Positions 27,301-36,700 of a stretch of DNA of 64,000 nucleotides are shown one piece after another (position 1 is the first letter of the stretch; each line of letters opens with the position of its first letter). The translations under genes were made by a program, and so were the position numbers. This stretch comes from Clytia hemisphaerica. Lineage: Eukaryota; Cnidaria; Hydrozoa; Leptothecata; Clytiidae. The stretch lies in contig CACVBU010000393.1 in assembly GCA_902728285.1 (NCBI GenBank), positions 124,001 to 188,000 on the forward strand. The letters run 5' to 3'. Under the pieces are notes generated by a model, which did not search any database, was not told the origin of the DNA, and saw nothing but the letters and a program-made list of their open reading frames with translations.

Positions 27301-30300
27301 ACATCATCAAATTGCACGGTGGATCGCCGGCCAACTTTTTGGATGTGGGTGGTGGTGCTACTGCAGAAGCTGTTACTTCTGCTTTCCGATTGATCAGCTC
27401 TGATCATAATGTAAGTTCACTGTAAAGTTTGAATTTCAAGAGTGTGGTTGGTGGTATACAATAAGGACACCCCCTGTCTCATCTACCCGTAGGAAACGTT
27501 TTAGTCAGTGAAAGAGATGAATCCAGTAGGAATTCTCAAAATCAAAGGTTTTCCAGCAACAGCTCAGAGTATTTTTGTGCGCGCAACCCCTTTTATATTG
27601 ATTTTTCTACGGTATTTTTTTTTTAATCCTTCGGGTTTGTGATACTGTGTGTAAAAGGCGTGCGTCACCGTTTAAGGGAGATCATTATAATTGAATTTTG
27701 ATGCAATTTATCTTGGAGTTTGTGTACACTATTACAAGAATATCTCAGGACCAAGTTAGGGTGTATGATAAAAACAGGGTGGTCACGCATGCTGGAAAAC
27801 CTATGGAAAAACTGGGAAAATGGCCTTTTTCTGAAAACTAGCTGGAAAAACTGGAAATCGGTACATTTTCCAAACAGGAAAGCTGGAAAAACTGGAAATT
27901 GAAATTGAAATTTTAATTTTAACTTTATCTCAGGGATTGGTTAGAATTATTATTAAGATGTTATCTAGTACAGTAGAATGAGTTTAGCCATTTTCAGTTT
28001 AGTCCATCAGACATTCTTTTGTCAAAGCATAGCTCTCTATGATGAAATGTCTTTTGAAAATCTAGAAGTACCAGTGGATACCCCTTAAAACCTACAAAGA
28101 TGCACTATGGGCTCTCTTAGCCACCAAACTTAATTTGATATTGTTTAGTTCACTTTTTTACAACCTCTTATAAATGTTCTTTCATATAATACCTAATTTC
28201 GAGAATTTCAATTATCGCAAAGTGTTATAAAATTCAAAGTTATCTAAATTTTATCAAGAATCACTACAAAAAATTAAGTTTTTCGGTCCTAGAAATTACA
28301 CAATCGTTTTGTAAAAAGTTTTCGGAAATTTAACAAAGTTCTACAAAGCCTCTTCTTCACGGCGTTGAACCATCATCTATTCGCACCCCATGTAGATTTC
28401 CTACCACTAGACTAACTTTGAGACGCCAGGATACTATTTTCTATACAGGAAGATTGGAGCTAGATGGGTTAAAATCAACCTTTCTTCCCAAATATAATTT
28501 TTCATTTTGAAGAATTCTTATTCAGATGCTCTTTAAAACCTTCTGTTTACAATAGCGGCTGCTTACTAAACTTTTCAAAGTCACTCTCGAATGTCCAGCC
28601 ACGATGGCTAAAAAGATCTAAAATGTCATTCTTCTAAGCCATTTACTTAATTGTGGTTAAAAATTGCAATGCGTTGTTATCTTTTTTCTCCTTTCTTTCA
28701 TAAAATGAAAATTTAAGGTCATAAAACTGCATAAAACCCATACTTTTTGGTATATAGTAGTATACTTATACTTATAGTAGGTATGAAAAAATAATTTTCT
28801 TCTTCATAGTTAGACCCCAAACAAATCTTAAGGCCCTCAAAGTTCTAATTTAGGTTTTAAGGTGTATTTTAATTTTAACGTTTTTTGAAATTATTTAGGT
28901 CCCAATAATCTAATTGCAACATTAGTTACTTTGCAGTGAATCACTGCTCAAAATTGGAGACCAAAAGGACTAATATATAAAAATTTATTGAAAAACCATT
29001 TTATAGGAACCACAGACAGCGTACTTCCAACACAAAAAGTTTCAGCCTAAAACTCCACCTACATTTTCAGATAGAGGGTACCTCTATTTTTTGTAGGTTT
29101 TGAGGGGTATTCGTCTCGGAAAAATCGTCAATGTTTTACCAATGATAATGTATATAGACAAACGAGCTTTCTGTTTGACGCTTAAAGGTGTCTGCATAAG
29201 CTGATAAAGCTGCTAATATATTGTATTTCCTACTTTTTGATCGCCTTTGATATAAATAGATGGGTGTTACATTCAAGCGAACAATAGATTTTAAGATGTG
29301 TTTCCTCGAAGCTACTTTTTGAAATGGTAAAGCGTACACATTAGGAAGCAAATAAGATGAATGGCAGGATACAACAAATAGAACTTAGAGTACTTTGTTG
29401 ATAATTTAATAATTACGACCACTTTAATCGACCATTTGTAAGAGACTTTGAGTCTTAGAGAAGAACGTTCGTTGGCCCGATCAGTACATTTATGGGCTGT
29501 CACATTTAGTCATCGTCCTATGTTGAAATCAATGACGTCTCTCGCGTAAACTGAAGGCTATCTTTTTCGACGTCATTCCACGTTTTGTTTCGTCATTTCA
29601 TCACAAATTTCTAAACATTTAGTTACGAAGTCAGTGGTAAACGGGTTGAGAAATTCAAAAAGTCAATAAACTTTTCTATTATCCAATTATTTTAGCGCTG
29701 CTATGGAAATATAGAGTAAAAAATGTTCATCCAGCTAATTTTGTTAAAGAGGCTTAAATAATTGTTTAATTGCTATCATTGACAAATTGTTTACATATTT
29801 AACTGAGTAATGAAATAATTCTAATCATTTAAATGACTTTGGATTAACTTGCCAATTCACACATGGGCTTAACTTCTTAAACCCTCGGGAATTGTTTAAC
29901 AGATGCTGACTTTTCAAATTTCATTATGTCATCTTGGAAGAAAAAATATGTACCTACACGCTCAAACCATTTTCCCTTTACGGAGAATCTCCTTTACTTA
30001 ATAGCCATTTTATGTCTTTAGTCGTTGTAGTGCAAAATTGCGAATAAAAATCTATTTGTTCACTACCAGTTCACCTACCTTCTGTAGTTAAAAATTATCG
30101 TACTAAAACCTTCTGCACTTCATCAAAATGACTTTGTGAAATATTATTATTTCCTCATACTACTAATATCTTATAGACAGTTCCGTTCAACAAGACCTAG
30201 TCTGCATAAGTCATGTGTTCTCTATTAATCAACAAGGGACGCCAATTCTTTTTGGTTGAGGGATGCTAGGGGTTAGAATTCTATGATTGGCAAGTTAAAG

Positions 30301-31983
30301 AGATGAATTTGATATGAAAAAGAGAAATATAAATCGTAGTAGGAACCCCTCTATAGCACTATATGGTCTGATTCTTCTACAGTAGAACCTCCAATTAGCG
30401 GACACTCTAATAGGCGGACAACTCTGATTAACGGACAAAATATTTTTCCCCGGCCTAGTCAAATCCTTATAAAAAAGTCTCCAAAAGGCGGACACCTCTA
30501 ATAAGTGGACACTAATCCGACTCCCCGATGGTGTCCGCTAATTAGAGATTCCACTGTATTTTTAACAACAAGATTGAACTTTTTTTTACGGAAATTTAAT
30601 TTCACGAGTTGAGTAAGAATTTTAAAGGCCAAAAATACCACCAAAATATATTTTGTTGTTTTTCATCATCTGAAGGTGAAAGCGATCCTTGTCAACATCT
30701 TCGGTGGCATTATGAAGTGTGACGTCATTGCTGAGGGAATCATTGAAGCAGCCAAAACGTTGAACTTGAACATACCACTTGTTGTTCGTCTCCAAGGTAA
30801 CTGATATTTAATTTTATCACGACCACGTCCTTATTGAAAATGAAAGCACAAATTTACCTTTGACCAAAGGTATATAGACATTCCCTCTTCCACTCAACAT
30901 GTTTCAATATCTGGTCTATGATGATCCCTCTTGTTCAATATTGTTTTTGTTTTTGATGTTTTGTTTGTTTTAAAGCGAACGACGTCAACCATTAAGTACT
31001 TCATATCTCATCCCGCCTTCCTGATTTTACCGCGACCCATATTCATATTTTTGCAATGACAAACATGTTTTATCTGTAGAACTTCATGAAAATGTAGTTT
31101 CTTATTTTGAATAAGTCAAAAAATTTCGGTTAATAGCGAGCGATCTCTTTATGTTGGAAGGATTTTGGCGCCAACAGTTATGTTTGGTGAGATAACAAAC
31201 AAAACAACTTTCGAGTTTTCTTTGATAAATATTCAATAAGGATTGGTCCTATTTTAGTCCAAAAACAATAAAAAGGAGCTTGTTATTAGACAATTGAACA
31301 AGTTATACATAAACATACGGCCAGTCACTTAGTTCCGAGTGGCTAAATTTGATATTACGTAGAAGACAAGTTTTTTTATACTGCTACCTGATTCCTCTAC
31401 ACTTCGGATGTTCTTAATTTTTTAAGTTTTAAGCCTAAAAGTGTTCTTAACGTATTCTTATTTTCATCATTTTTTGAGAATTGTTGTCTATTTTCTAAGA
31501 AATTGGGTGTTTTAGAGTCTGCAAAGCCTTGAAATGTTCTTAACTTGTTCCCCTTAACATTTTGGCCGTCGAAGCCTTATGTTCTTAAATATAGTTTGCT
31601 CTTATAAAAAAACGTGTATTAGCCCTTGTAGTCCTAATCGCTCTCCTCCCTCTTTTCCACAGGAACGAACGTGGAAGATGCAAAGGCTTTGATCGCAAAC
31701 AGTGGAATGAGAATCCTACCATGTGATGATTTAGAAGATGCTGCTAAAATGGTAAAAATGCGAATTCTTTATCGTATCGACGCTAATTCCCTAGTTAATT
31801 TGATAAAAAGGAAGCTTTGAATTGGAATCGTGGTGTTATGGAATATATTTATGCCTATATCCATCTTGTATGATTTATGCGATTATCAATTTCAATTTCT
31901 CGTTTCAGGTCGTTAAGTTGGCGGACATCGTTAGTCTGGCCCATGAAGCAAGTTTGAACGTCAGCTTTAAACTTCCAATCTAG
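9232..31983 (+). CDS. SUCLA2: Succinyl-CoA ligase [ADP-forming] subunit beta, mitochondrial
   Basis: Exons: 9232-9321, 20504-20693, 20929-21028, 22048-22138, 22346-22417, 22849-22951, 23340-23504, 26838-26999, 27268-27410, 30676-30796, 31663-31751, 31909-31983. They total 1401 nt and join in frame to 466 aa, against 463 aa in the human protein. The enzyme makes ATP from succinyl-CoA in the matrix, paired with the alpha subunit (SUCLG1). Seen: a Ser/Arg/Thr-rich presequence with no acidic residue until position 28; [13 protein letters not shown] at the mature N-terminus; the ATP-grasp [12 protein letters not shown]; the metal-binding EINP; and the ligase domain with [21 protein letters not shown] and [13 protein letters not shown]. 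The match is to the ADP-forming (SUCLA2) rather than the GDP-forming (SUCLG2) type. All junctions are GT-AG. Exon 1 is the least certain exon; exons 2-12 are secure. Confidence 0.95.
9946..10666. mobile_element. MITE with ~30-bp TIRs and 5-bp TSD ACTAC
   Basis: The ends start CAGTCGAGGATTATGCCC and mirror GGGCATAATCCTCGACTG. ACTAC flanks both sides (9941-9945 and 10667-10671). Inside, about ten copies, in both orientations, of a word like TCTCCTAAATAAGAGA cluster in the terminal thirds. There is no coding capacity. It sits in SUCLA2 intron 1 and resembles the element at 15822-16086. Confidence 0.85.
10672..12297. repeat. Composite non-coding repeats in SUCLA2 intron 1
   Basis: The words CTGTTTCCC/GGGAAACAG recur in both orientations at 11400-11450, 11865-11910 and 12160-12250, often beside CTCTCCAGGAGA-like sequence. 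AGCCCTCAAATGAATGACC near 12002 pairs loosely with GGTCAGTCATTTGATGGCT near 12083 and recurs at 12839. These look like pieces of one or two non-autonomous elements. Their boundaries are unclear, and the frames present are short shadows of repeats. Confidence 0.45.
12307..12838. mobile_element. MITE with 19-bp TIRs and 9-bp TSD AGCCCTCAA
   Basis: It starts TAGCCTGGATATCCAGGCT and ends AGCTTGGATATCCAGGCTA, inverted with one mismatch. AGCCCTCAA flanks both sides (12298-12306 and 12839-12847). A 9-bp duplication fits the Mutator-like superfamily. It is inserted in a second repeat whose intact counterpart is near 12000. No ORF was recognised. Confidence 0.8.
12913..15120 (-). pseudogene. Degenerate LINE: endonuclease and reverse transcriptase remnants
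   Basis: Minus-strand translation gives endonuclease pieces from 15110 down to about 14300 ([41 protein letters not shown]). It then gives reverse transcriptase from about 13750 to 12915, with [30 protein letters not shown] and the catalytic YADDTLIY. Stops and frame changes break it, and the C-terminal third is missing. The RT closely resembles that of the LINE at 59121-60680, so they probably belong to one clade (CR1/Jockey-like order: EN then RT). It lies antisense in SUCLA2 intron 1. Confidence 0.85.
15121..15821. other. SUCLA2 intron 1 stretch without recognised features
   Basis: Both strands were read and no protein-like frame or clear repeat was found. The direct duplication CCAGCAACTACCAGCAACTA near 15242 is a short tandem only. 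Confidence 0.35.
15822..16086. mobile_element. MITE with ~30-bp TIRs, related to 9946-10666
   Basis: It starts CAGTCAGGAGTTTTTGCC and ends with its complement GGCAAAAACTCCTGACTG. The perfect palindrome TTTCCTAATTAGGAAA and partial versions occur several times inside. The flanks GGTAA and GGAAA match at four of five positions, suggesting an eroded 5-bp duplication. It is 265 bp long and non-coding. Confidence 0.8.
16164..16187. other. Oligo-C tract with palindrome CCCCCTTTATAAAGGGGG
   Basis: Eleven C residues run into a short perfect palindrome (16170-16187). It may be a replication-slippage product or a MITE scar. No function is inferred. Confidence 0.5.
16440..16578. mobile_element. Fold-back MITE, copy 1 (139 bp)
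   Basis: CATGATATGCACCACTGC on the left matches the complement of GCAATGGTGCATATCATG on the right. The arms continue inward through CAATGTCTTCCATTCCACCC and leave a loop of about 15 nt near TAAAATCAGTCAATA. A second copy lies at 61376-61513. No coding capacity. Confidence 0.85.
16579..18778. other. SUCLA2 intron 1, no gene recognised
   Basis: Short features only: GTGGAGTAACTGCAA near 17700 and 17770, with an inverted copy near 17745, and C-rich ACCCCCCTC words at 17890-17940. Frames here lack conserved motifs, and none ends in a credible splice site. Confidence 0.35.
18833..19990 (-). pseudogene. Degenerate LINE 5' region: CCCH-type fingers plus endonuclease
   Basis: Minus-strand reading from 19966 shows Cys-rich units ([40 protein letters not shown]) like the CCCH fingers preceding the endonuclease in some invertebrate LINEs. 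Downstream, 19309-18833 carries endonuclease-like residues: LCVDFNKSH in place of [20 protein letters not shown] for the SDH motif. Stops and frame changes separate the blocks, and no reverse transcriptase follows. Several zinc ligands have been lost. It lies antisense in SUCLA2 intron 1. Confidence 0.65.
19991..20503. other. End of SUCLA2 intron 1
   Basis: AT-rich sequence ending in the acceptor TTATTTTTAG at 20494-20503. No repeat or extra exon was recognised. Confidence 0.5.
23521..25223. repeat. Second copy of the GGACCTACC / GGTAGGTCC repeat family, in SUCLA2 intron 7
   Basis: It starts GGACCTACCTCGGAGGTCC and ends GGTAGGTCC (25215-25223). The first 700 bp carry the same words as 1-1230 (CCCACCATCAAG, TTTCTCGAGCTGTACTTTAT, GAGCCCGATTTTCG). 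It begins 16 bp after the exon 7 donor. A TTCG/CTCG/TTTG microsatellite lies at 24913-24973. No coding. Confidence 0.65.
24913..24973. repeat. Microsatellite of TTCG/CTCG/TTTG tetranucleotides
   Basis: Imperfect tetranucleotide run based on TTCG, with CTCG and TTTG variants, inside the intron 7 repeat element. Confidence 0.7.
25265..25281. repeat. Poly-G run (17 G)
   Basis: Uninterrupted G tract just right of the GGTAGGTCC end, followed by TGGCAGC. Its length is subject to sequencing error. Confidence 0.7.
25330..26150 (-). pseudogene. LINE ORF2 C-terminal fragment and 3' end
   Basis: Minus-strand translation from about 26010 gives [15 protein letters not shown], then [35 protein letters not shown] and [10 protein letters not shown], ending near ISDTSRF at 25545. 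This is the post-RT C-terminal region with the CCHC-like CxC...H...C motif of many invertebrate LINE ORF2 proteins. The reading frame is broken upstream. It is antisense in SUCLA2 intron 7. The part below 25533 is probably its 3' untranslated end. Confidence 0.75.
26190..26341. repeat. 82-bp direct tandem duplication
   Basis: ATTGTATTTAAGTAAAGTGC at 26190 recurs at 26272. The two copies differ by very few bases, for example CAGCACTTT against CAGCTCTTT, so the duplication is recent or homogenised. Non-coding. Confidence 0.85.
27411..30379 (+). other. SUCLA2 intron 9, first part
   Basis: It begins with donor GTAAGT. A short tandem of CTGGAAAAACTGGAAA occupies 27788-27912. The remainder is AT-rich with no recognised exon, RNA or TIR element. 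Confidence 0.5.
30380..30556. mobile_element. Tc1/mariner (pogo-like) MITE, TA target duplication
   Basis: The left end CAGTAGAACCTCCAATTAGC and the right end GCTAATTAGAGATTCCACTG are inverted repeats with few mismatches, flanked by TA on both sides. The word GCGGACA recurs inside. This end sequence is a common pogo/mariner-like type in invertebrates. It is 177 bp, non-coding, in SUCLA2 intron 9. Confidence 0.85.
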
Positions 31984-33794
31984 CAAGAGCATCAATTAGT
32001 ATATTTCTCATATGTTTTTGATTATTGTTCCACAGCGTGAAAATTAGGTTTTTAGTTTAGAATTTTGTTAAAAAGTCAACTCACTAATTCTCAATTTATA
32101 TTGTACAATATTTATTTTTCATGCTTTAATAATTTGCTTTAGAAATTATAGCACCTTTTTATTTTTGATGATATGACGTGTTCTTTCATTTTCCTGTCTG
32201 TCTGTCTGTTTGCTTTCCGCTAATTTGCAGTTCTGAATAAACGAAAAAAGTTGGCTTAAATTTATGCAATAGCCTTTGCGTATGCACCTTTCATGAAAGC
32301 AGAAGTCATTGCATAAATAGACACTTCCAATGTTACACCTATGACACATTCCCTTCCCCCTATTGAAATTCTAAATCTGTTCGGCTAAAAAGGGAAAACT
32401 GGAAGGATTTCTTCTTCTCATTCAGATAGATTGAAACGTGTTTTGTTTTACACCTCGACGGGGAGCCATATATACTGGATTGAACATATTTTCATAATTT
32501 TTCTTCTTCATTGTCATAAAAAGATATTTATTGATTGGAATTCTTCTGCCTCTCTTAATCTAATTGAGCCTTTCTAAGGAGCCCTCTATTATTTCGGAAA
32601 CCTGCTTGAAATCTTATCCTTGAGATCTTACTTTTTCTTTTGGGATCTGTCGCAGAATGATCGATGGGGGACAAGGCGTAGGGGCTAAGTTAGTGTACAG
32701 TAGGATCATAACTGAAAACATTAACTTAATAATAGGTTCAGTCATTTCGACGTCGTTCGTAGACGCTTTGTGGAACTCAAAAAAATTTCTATCTTTCCTG
32801 AAACTTCTGACCAATGTGTATGATGATAATCTTTAACCTGTACCACTACTCCTCCAGGGAATCGACACTTTTTTCTTTCATAAAGAACAATTTCACAAGA
32901 AAAATAAGCGTCAAAAGATAGGGGGTACCAGGGCACTGGGGTGTGGACCGGGCCTCCGAAAACTACCCTAGGGAGACGAAAATCTTTTCTGTTGTTTTGG
33001 AAGACTTGGGAAGGTCAAGAAATAAACCAACTCTTACCGTCCGCACATACCCAGCACCTCTTTTTGCCTAAGAACACCTGATCCTAATCCCCACTCTAAG
33101 CTATTTAGAAGACACCCTCTCCTTTCATCAAGTACGCTGAAAAATCGGATATGTTTGTCTTTTGAAAATCGAAAATTTCAGTGCCGGACCCGTACCTCCC
33201 GTTTGAATAGGTGTATCACGCTTCGGGGGTGCTCATTATACATCATACACTTCAACAACAAAAGTATAAAAAGAATGAAAAGTATTGAAAAAGTATTTAC
33301 TTGCGATGTGTGACGCATTGAAATGTAATCATGTAATCAATTCGTCATTTTGATGCTTACCCGGGGCTTTCAAAATTTTCTTGTAAATCTGAGTCAAGTG
33401 TAAATCAGGGGGTCATTTGATGTAAAAAAGAGCATGCAAAGTTTAAATTTTCATTTTTATGGATATTTATTTCAAAATTCGAATCAAGTGTTATAAATTT
33501 CTTTCAAAAGACTTAAACTTTTACTAACAAGTTTTTGAATTCGAGTTAGATTAGATTAGTTTTTATGATTGAATAAACCCCCGGTTTTTTATCAAATGCG
33601 GTTCCATTATTCGGTCCCAATGAGAAAAACACGATCCGAATGAAAGCAAAAATCCATAAAACACTCTGAGAGCTATTCGGTCAAACGATCAAGCAAATAA
33701 AAACTGATATATTTTGGCTTAGGAAAAAAAGAACATGTCAGATATTCTTGGTTTAGTGTAATTGAATTTTGTTGTTTGTTGTTTGCGAGGAAAT
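31984..33794 (+). other. SUCLA2 3' region and SUCLA2-glypican intergenic
   Basis: AATAAA at 32236-32241 could end the SUCLA2 transcript, giving a 3' UTR of about 260 bp. A CTGT microsatellite lies at 32193-32211. Nothing else was recognised up to the glypican start. Confidence 0.4.
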
Positions 33795-36700
33795 ATGAAG
33801 TGGTTTTTCTTCCTTTTTGGGGTATGGAATTTAGTGGTGATTTCACAGCCAAAATCTATGAACCTGACCAGTTCCTGCGAATTTGCTAAGAAAACCTATC
33901 GAGATGCAGGATACAAAGACGAGGATATTTTCACAACCGAGCAAGAAGGTATCAATTAGCTACAACTTTTTCTATAATGGTTTTTGGTTGATTTTTATGA
34001 TGAAAAATTTGTCAAACGTTGATCAATTTAGAACAATACAGTAGCCAGAACAAGCTATTGTAATCACTATACAGTCGGGGACAAAAAAGAATGAAACATT
34101 GTATAAGGGGGAAGGGGGTTTTAGACGCATGTGTTTCTATGTTTATGTCACAGATTGTAGGTAATGCCAATAAAAGAGGCTCCCCCAGCAGTAACGTAAC
34201 TCCGACAGTCTGCTATGGTATCTTGAATTTTTTGTCTTCAATTGTAATTGGGTATTACTGTACGATCACGACACAAAACAGCAAAAAACTTTGATGATCA
34301 CGCATCCCTTTGAAAAAAGTGCAATAACACTTCAAGGCTCAAAAATCTTTCAAATCACGATCACGTTTTGACATTTGATCATGTATATACCATAAGAGTG
34401 GAAAAAATCTTTTGTCTATCAGTGATCCCGACCTACGTATCATTCCTATCTTTAAAGAAGAGTGTTGAAATTGTGTCGATATTAGACCAACTTACAGTAA
34501 TCACAAAGAAGAAATTTCCAAATCACGCAATCACGCCAGAAAAGGTACGGTCAGCTTTGAGGAGACTGGTAATAAAAATACAAGAAAGATTAAAGTGATA
34601 AAGTGACGTCAATATAGAGCTATTCAAATGTTAAATATAGTTTGCACTCCACACAGTGGCTCAGTAAGTCTCTAAAAAGTTTTAGCAGTAATTTGCTTAG
34701 TTTGATTTAGCTGCAGCCTTAAAATACTGTGCGCTGAGAACAAGTTGCTCTTGTTTAATTCTTTACCAGTCCTCTAAAGAGCTGATGGCGCTGCCATTTA
34801 GAGCTGTGTCAACATTAGATCAACTTACAGTTACCAAACCATATCCAACTGTATTATATTGAGAAGTTTCAGTAAATTTGGTTGATGTTTGTTGTGTTTG
34901 ATTTTTGTTTTCCTCATAAAGTAGTGTTAATAGTTTTTTTGTGTCAGGTGGATATCTGTTTTAGTGAAGTGTAAGAACATTTTGTCTCAAAATTTATCAA
35001 AAGTTCAATGTATATGATATTAATGTATACAAGTTCACGGCACACAAGGGCCTCTGAGTACCAGATCTTGATTACAATTGTCATGTCTCGAATCTTTTCA
35101 GATGTTTTTTCCAAGCTTCGTTAAGTCTTTCTTGGAGAACTGAAACTGCCTTGAGATACAAAAAAGAAGAGCTGACTGGAGCTGAAGATTTTCTGGTAAA
35201 TTTATTTGTTTGGTACTGATAGATTGTTGTATGAACTTTTGGGTATGATTTAAGAAATGGTTTCCTAGGCTGAGTCTTCAAACCTTTTTGACTAGTCCAT
35301 AGCGAGATGTGTCATCCTTGAAGAGGTGCCATTAGATTTGACCAGCTTAGTTAACTGGGGTAAAATATGTCATCCCTCTGGTGTATGTGCTTTTATCTGC
35401 GATCCAAAAGATATCTGCAGTCTGATTGGTTAAAAAAGGTACAATACATCTTGTATTTTACATGTAAAAATAGTAAAAAAAAAAGTAAGTATATTCATCT
35501 GGTGGCTGTCGGCGGAGCCGGGAGTGAGGGAGTCTATCCCCTTTTCTATTTGCGCTAGACCTGGGAGATCGAATACTGAGGTGGAGCGCCACACCTACTC
35601 TCAGCTCCCAGTAACTAAAATATAAATTGACAAAAAGAGTTGTGCATTGTAGCGGCAGCAGCAATCTAACGTCACTTTGCTACAAAAGTGCCCTGCTTTT
35701 TTTTCCAAAACAAAAAGTGCATTTTTTGGGTCACCGATAAACCAGTTATCAGACATTTGCTTGTACAATATGGAAATATTTCACTCGTTCCGGATTTTCT
35801 GTATATTTTCCTCGCCTAAAGGCTCGTAAAATATTGTACTCGCAAATGTCGGATAACTATTACGTATGCAACCTTATGAAATACTTGAATGCTCAATGTA
35901 TAATATGTAATCTCGATTATAATAGCATTGAATGGGTCAAGGGAAAGTGTATTCCTTTAGGAGTGATTCCTGATTTAAAATTTGGAAAATTAAGGGTATT
36001 GAGAAGTTGGATTTTAATGTTTTGTTTGGTTGGGTATAGTCTTCTTTTTCTATGAATCATCATTTTTGCTCAGTTGATTATTAGGTTTTTATTAGTTTTA
36101 AAGGATTCAAAGAAACATTCCCAGACGATATTCGATTGAGATTCGATTGCGTTCGACAATCGAATTTAAATCGGTCGATTGCGTTCGATTTGGTTCGACT
36201 GGTTGGATCATCGATTCCGTTCGATTGAGATCGTCTGGACATTCAGAGGCAAAAAGTTGATCTGTGGGTCATTTGGCTACTATACATCTATTCATTACAT
36301 TTATTACTACTACATCTATGTGATTTGGCAAAGAATTTAAAGTGTCATCCATAATTGTAATTTGGGCCATTTTCATTGAAGATATGTGATTGACTATTTT
36401 GATGTTTTCATGGTTGTAAGGAGAACATGAAATTTGACTTGATGGTATGATGAGGGGGTGCCATAGTTTCGACATATCTGGCTTGGCTTAGCAAAGAGAC
36501 TGGAGATCGTAGCTATTTGGCTGAAATGGTTTTGCTGCTAGTTTTTTTTTCTTAAATAACAGAGCGATGAGTTTGCCCTGAAAGATACAACATGTTTTAG
36601 ATGAATTTGCATTTTAATTCCCAATGTATCAATCTTTTTTTTTTGCTTTCTTGTTGCTTTCAATTAAAAAATTACACTCGTACAAATATCAGTTTACACA

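Noticed and set aside
33762-33794. Upstream in-frame ATG as glypican start
   Set aside because: Starting at 33795 gives a compact hydrophobic signal peptide; the upstream Met would add a mixed eleven-residue extension.
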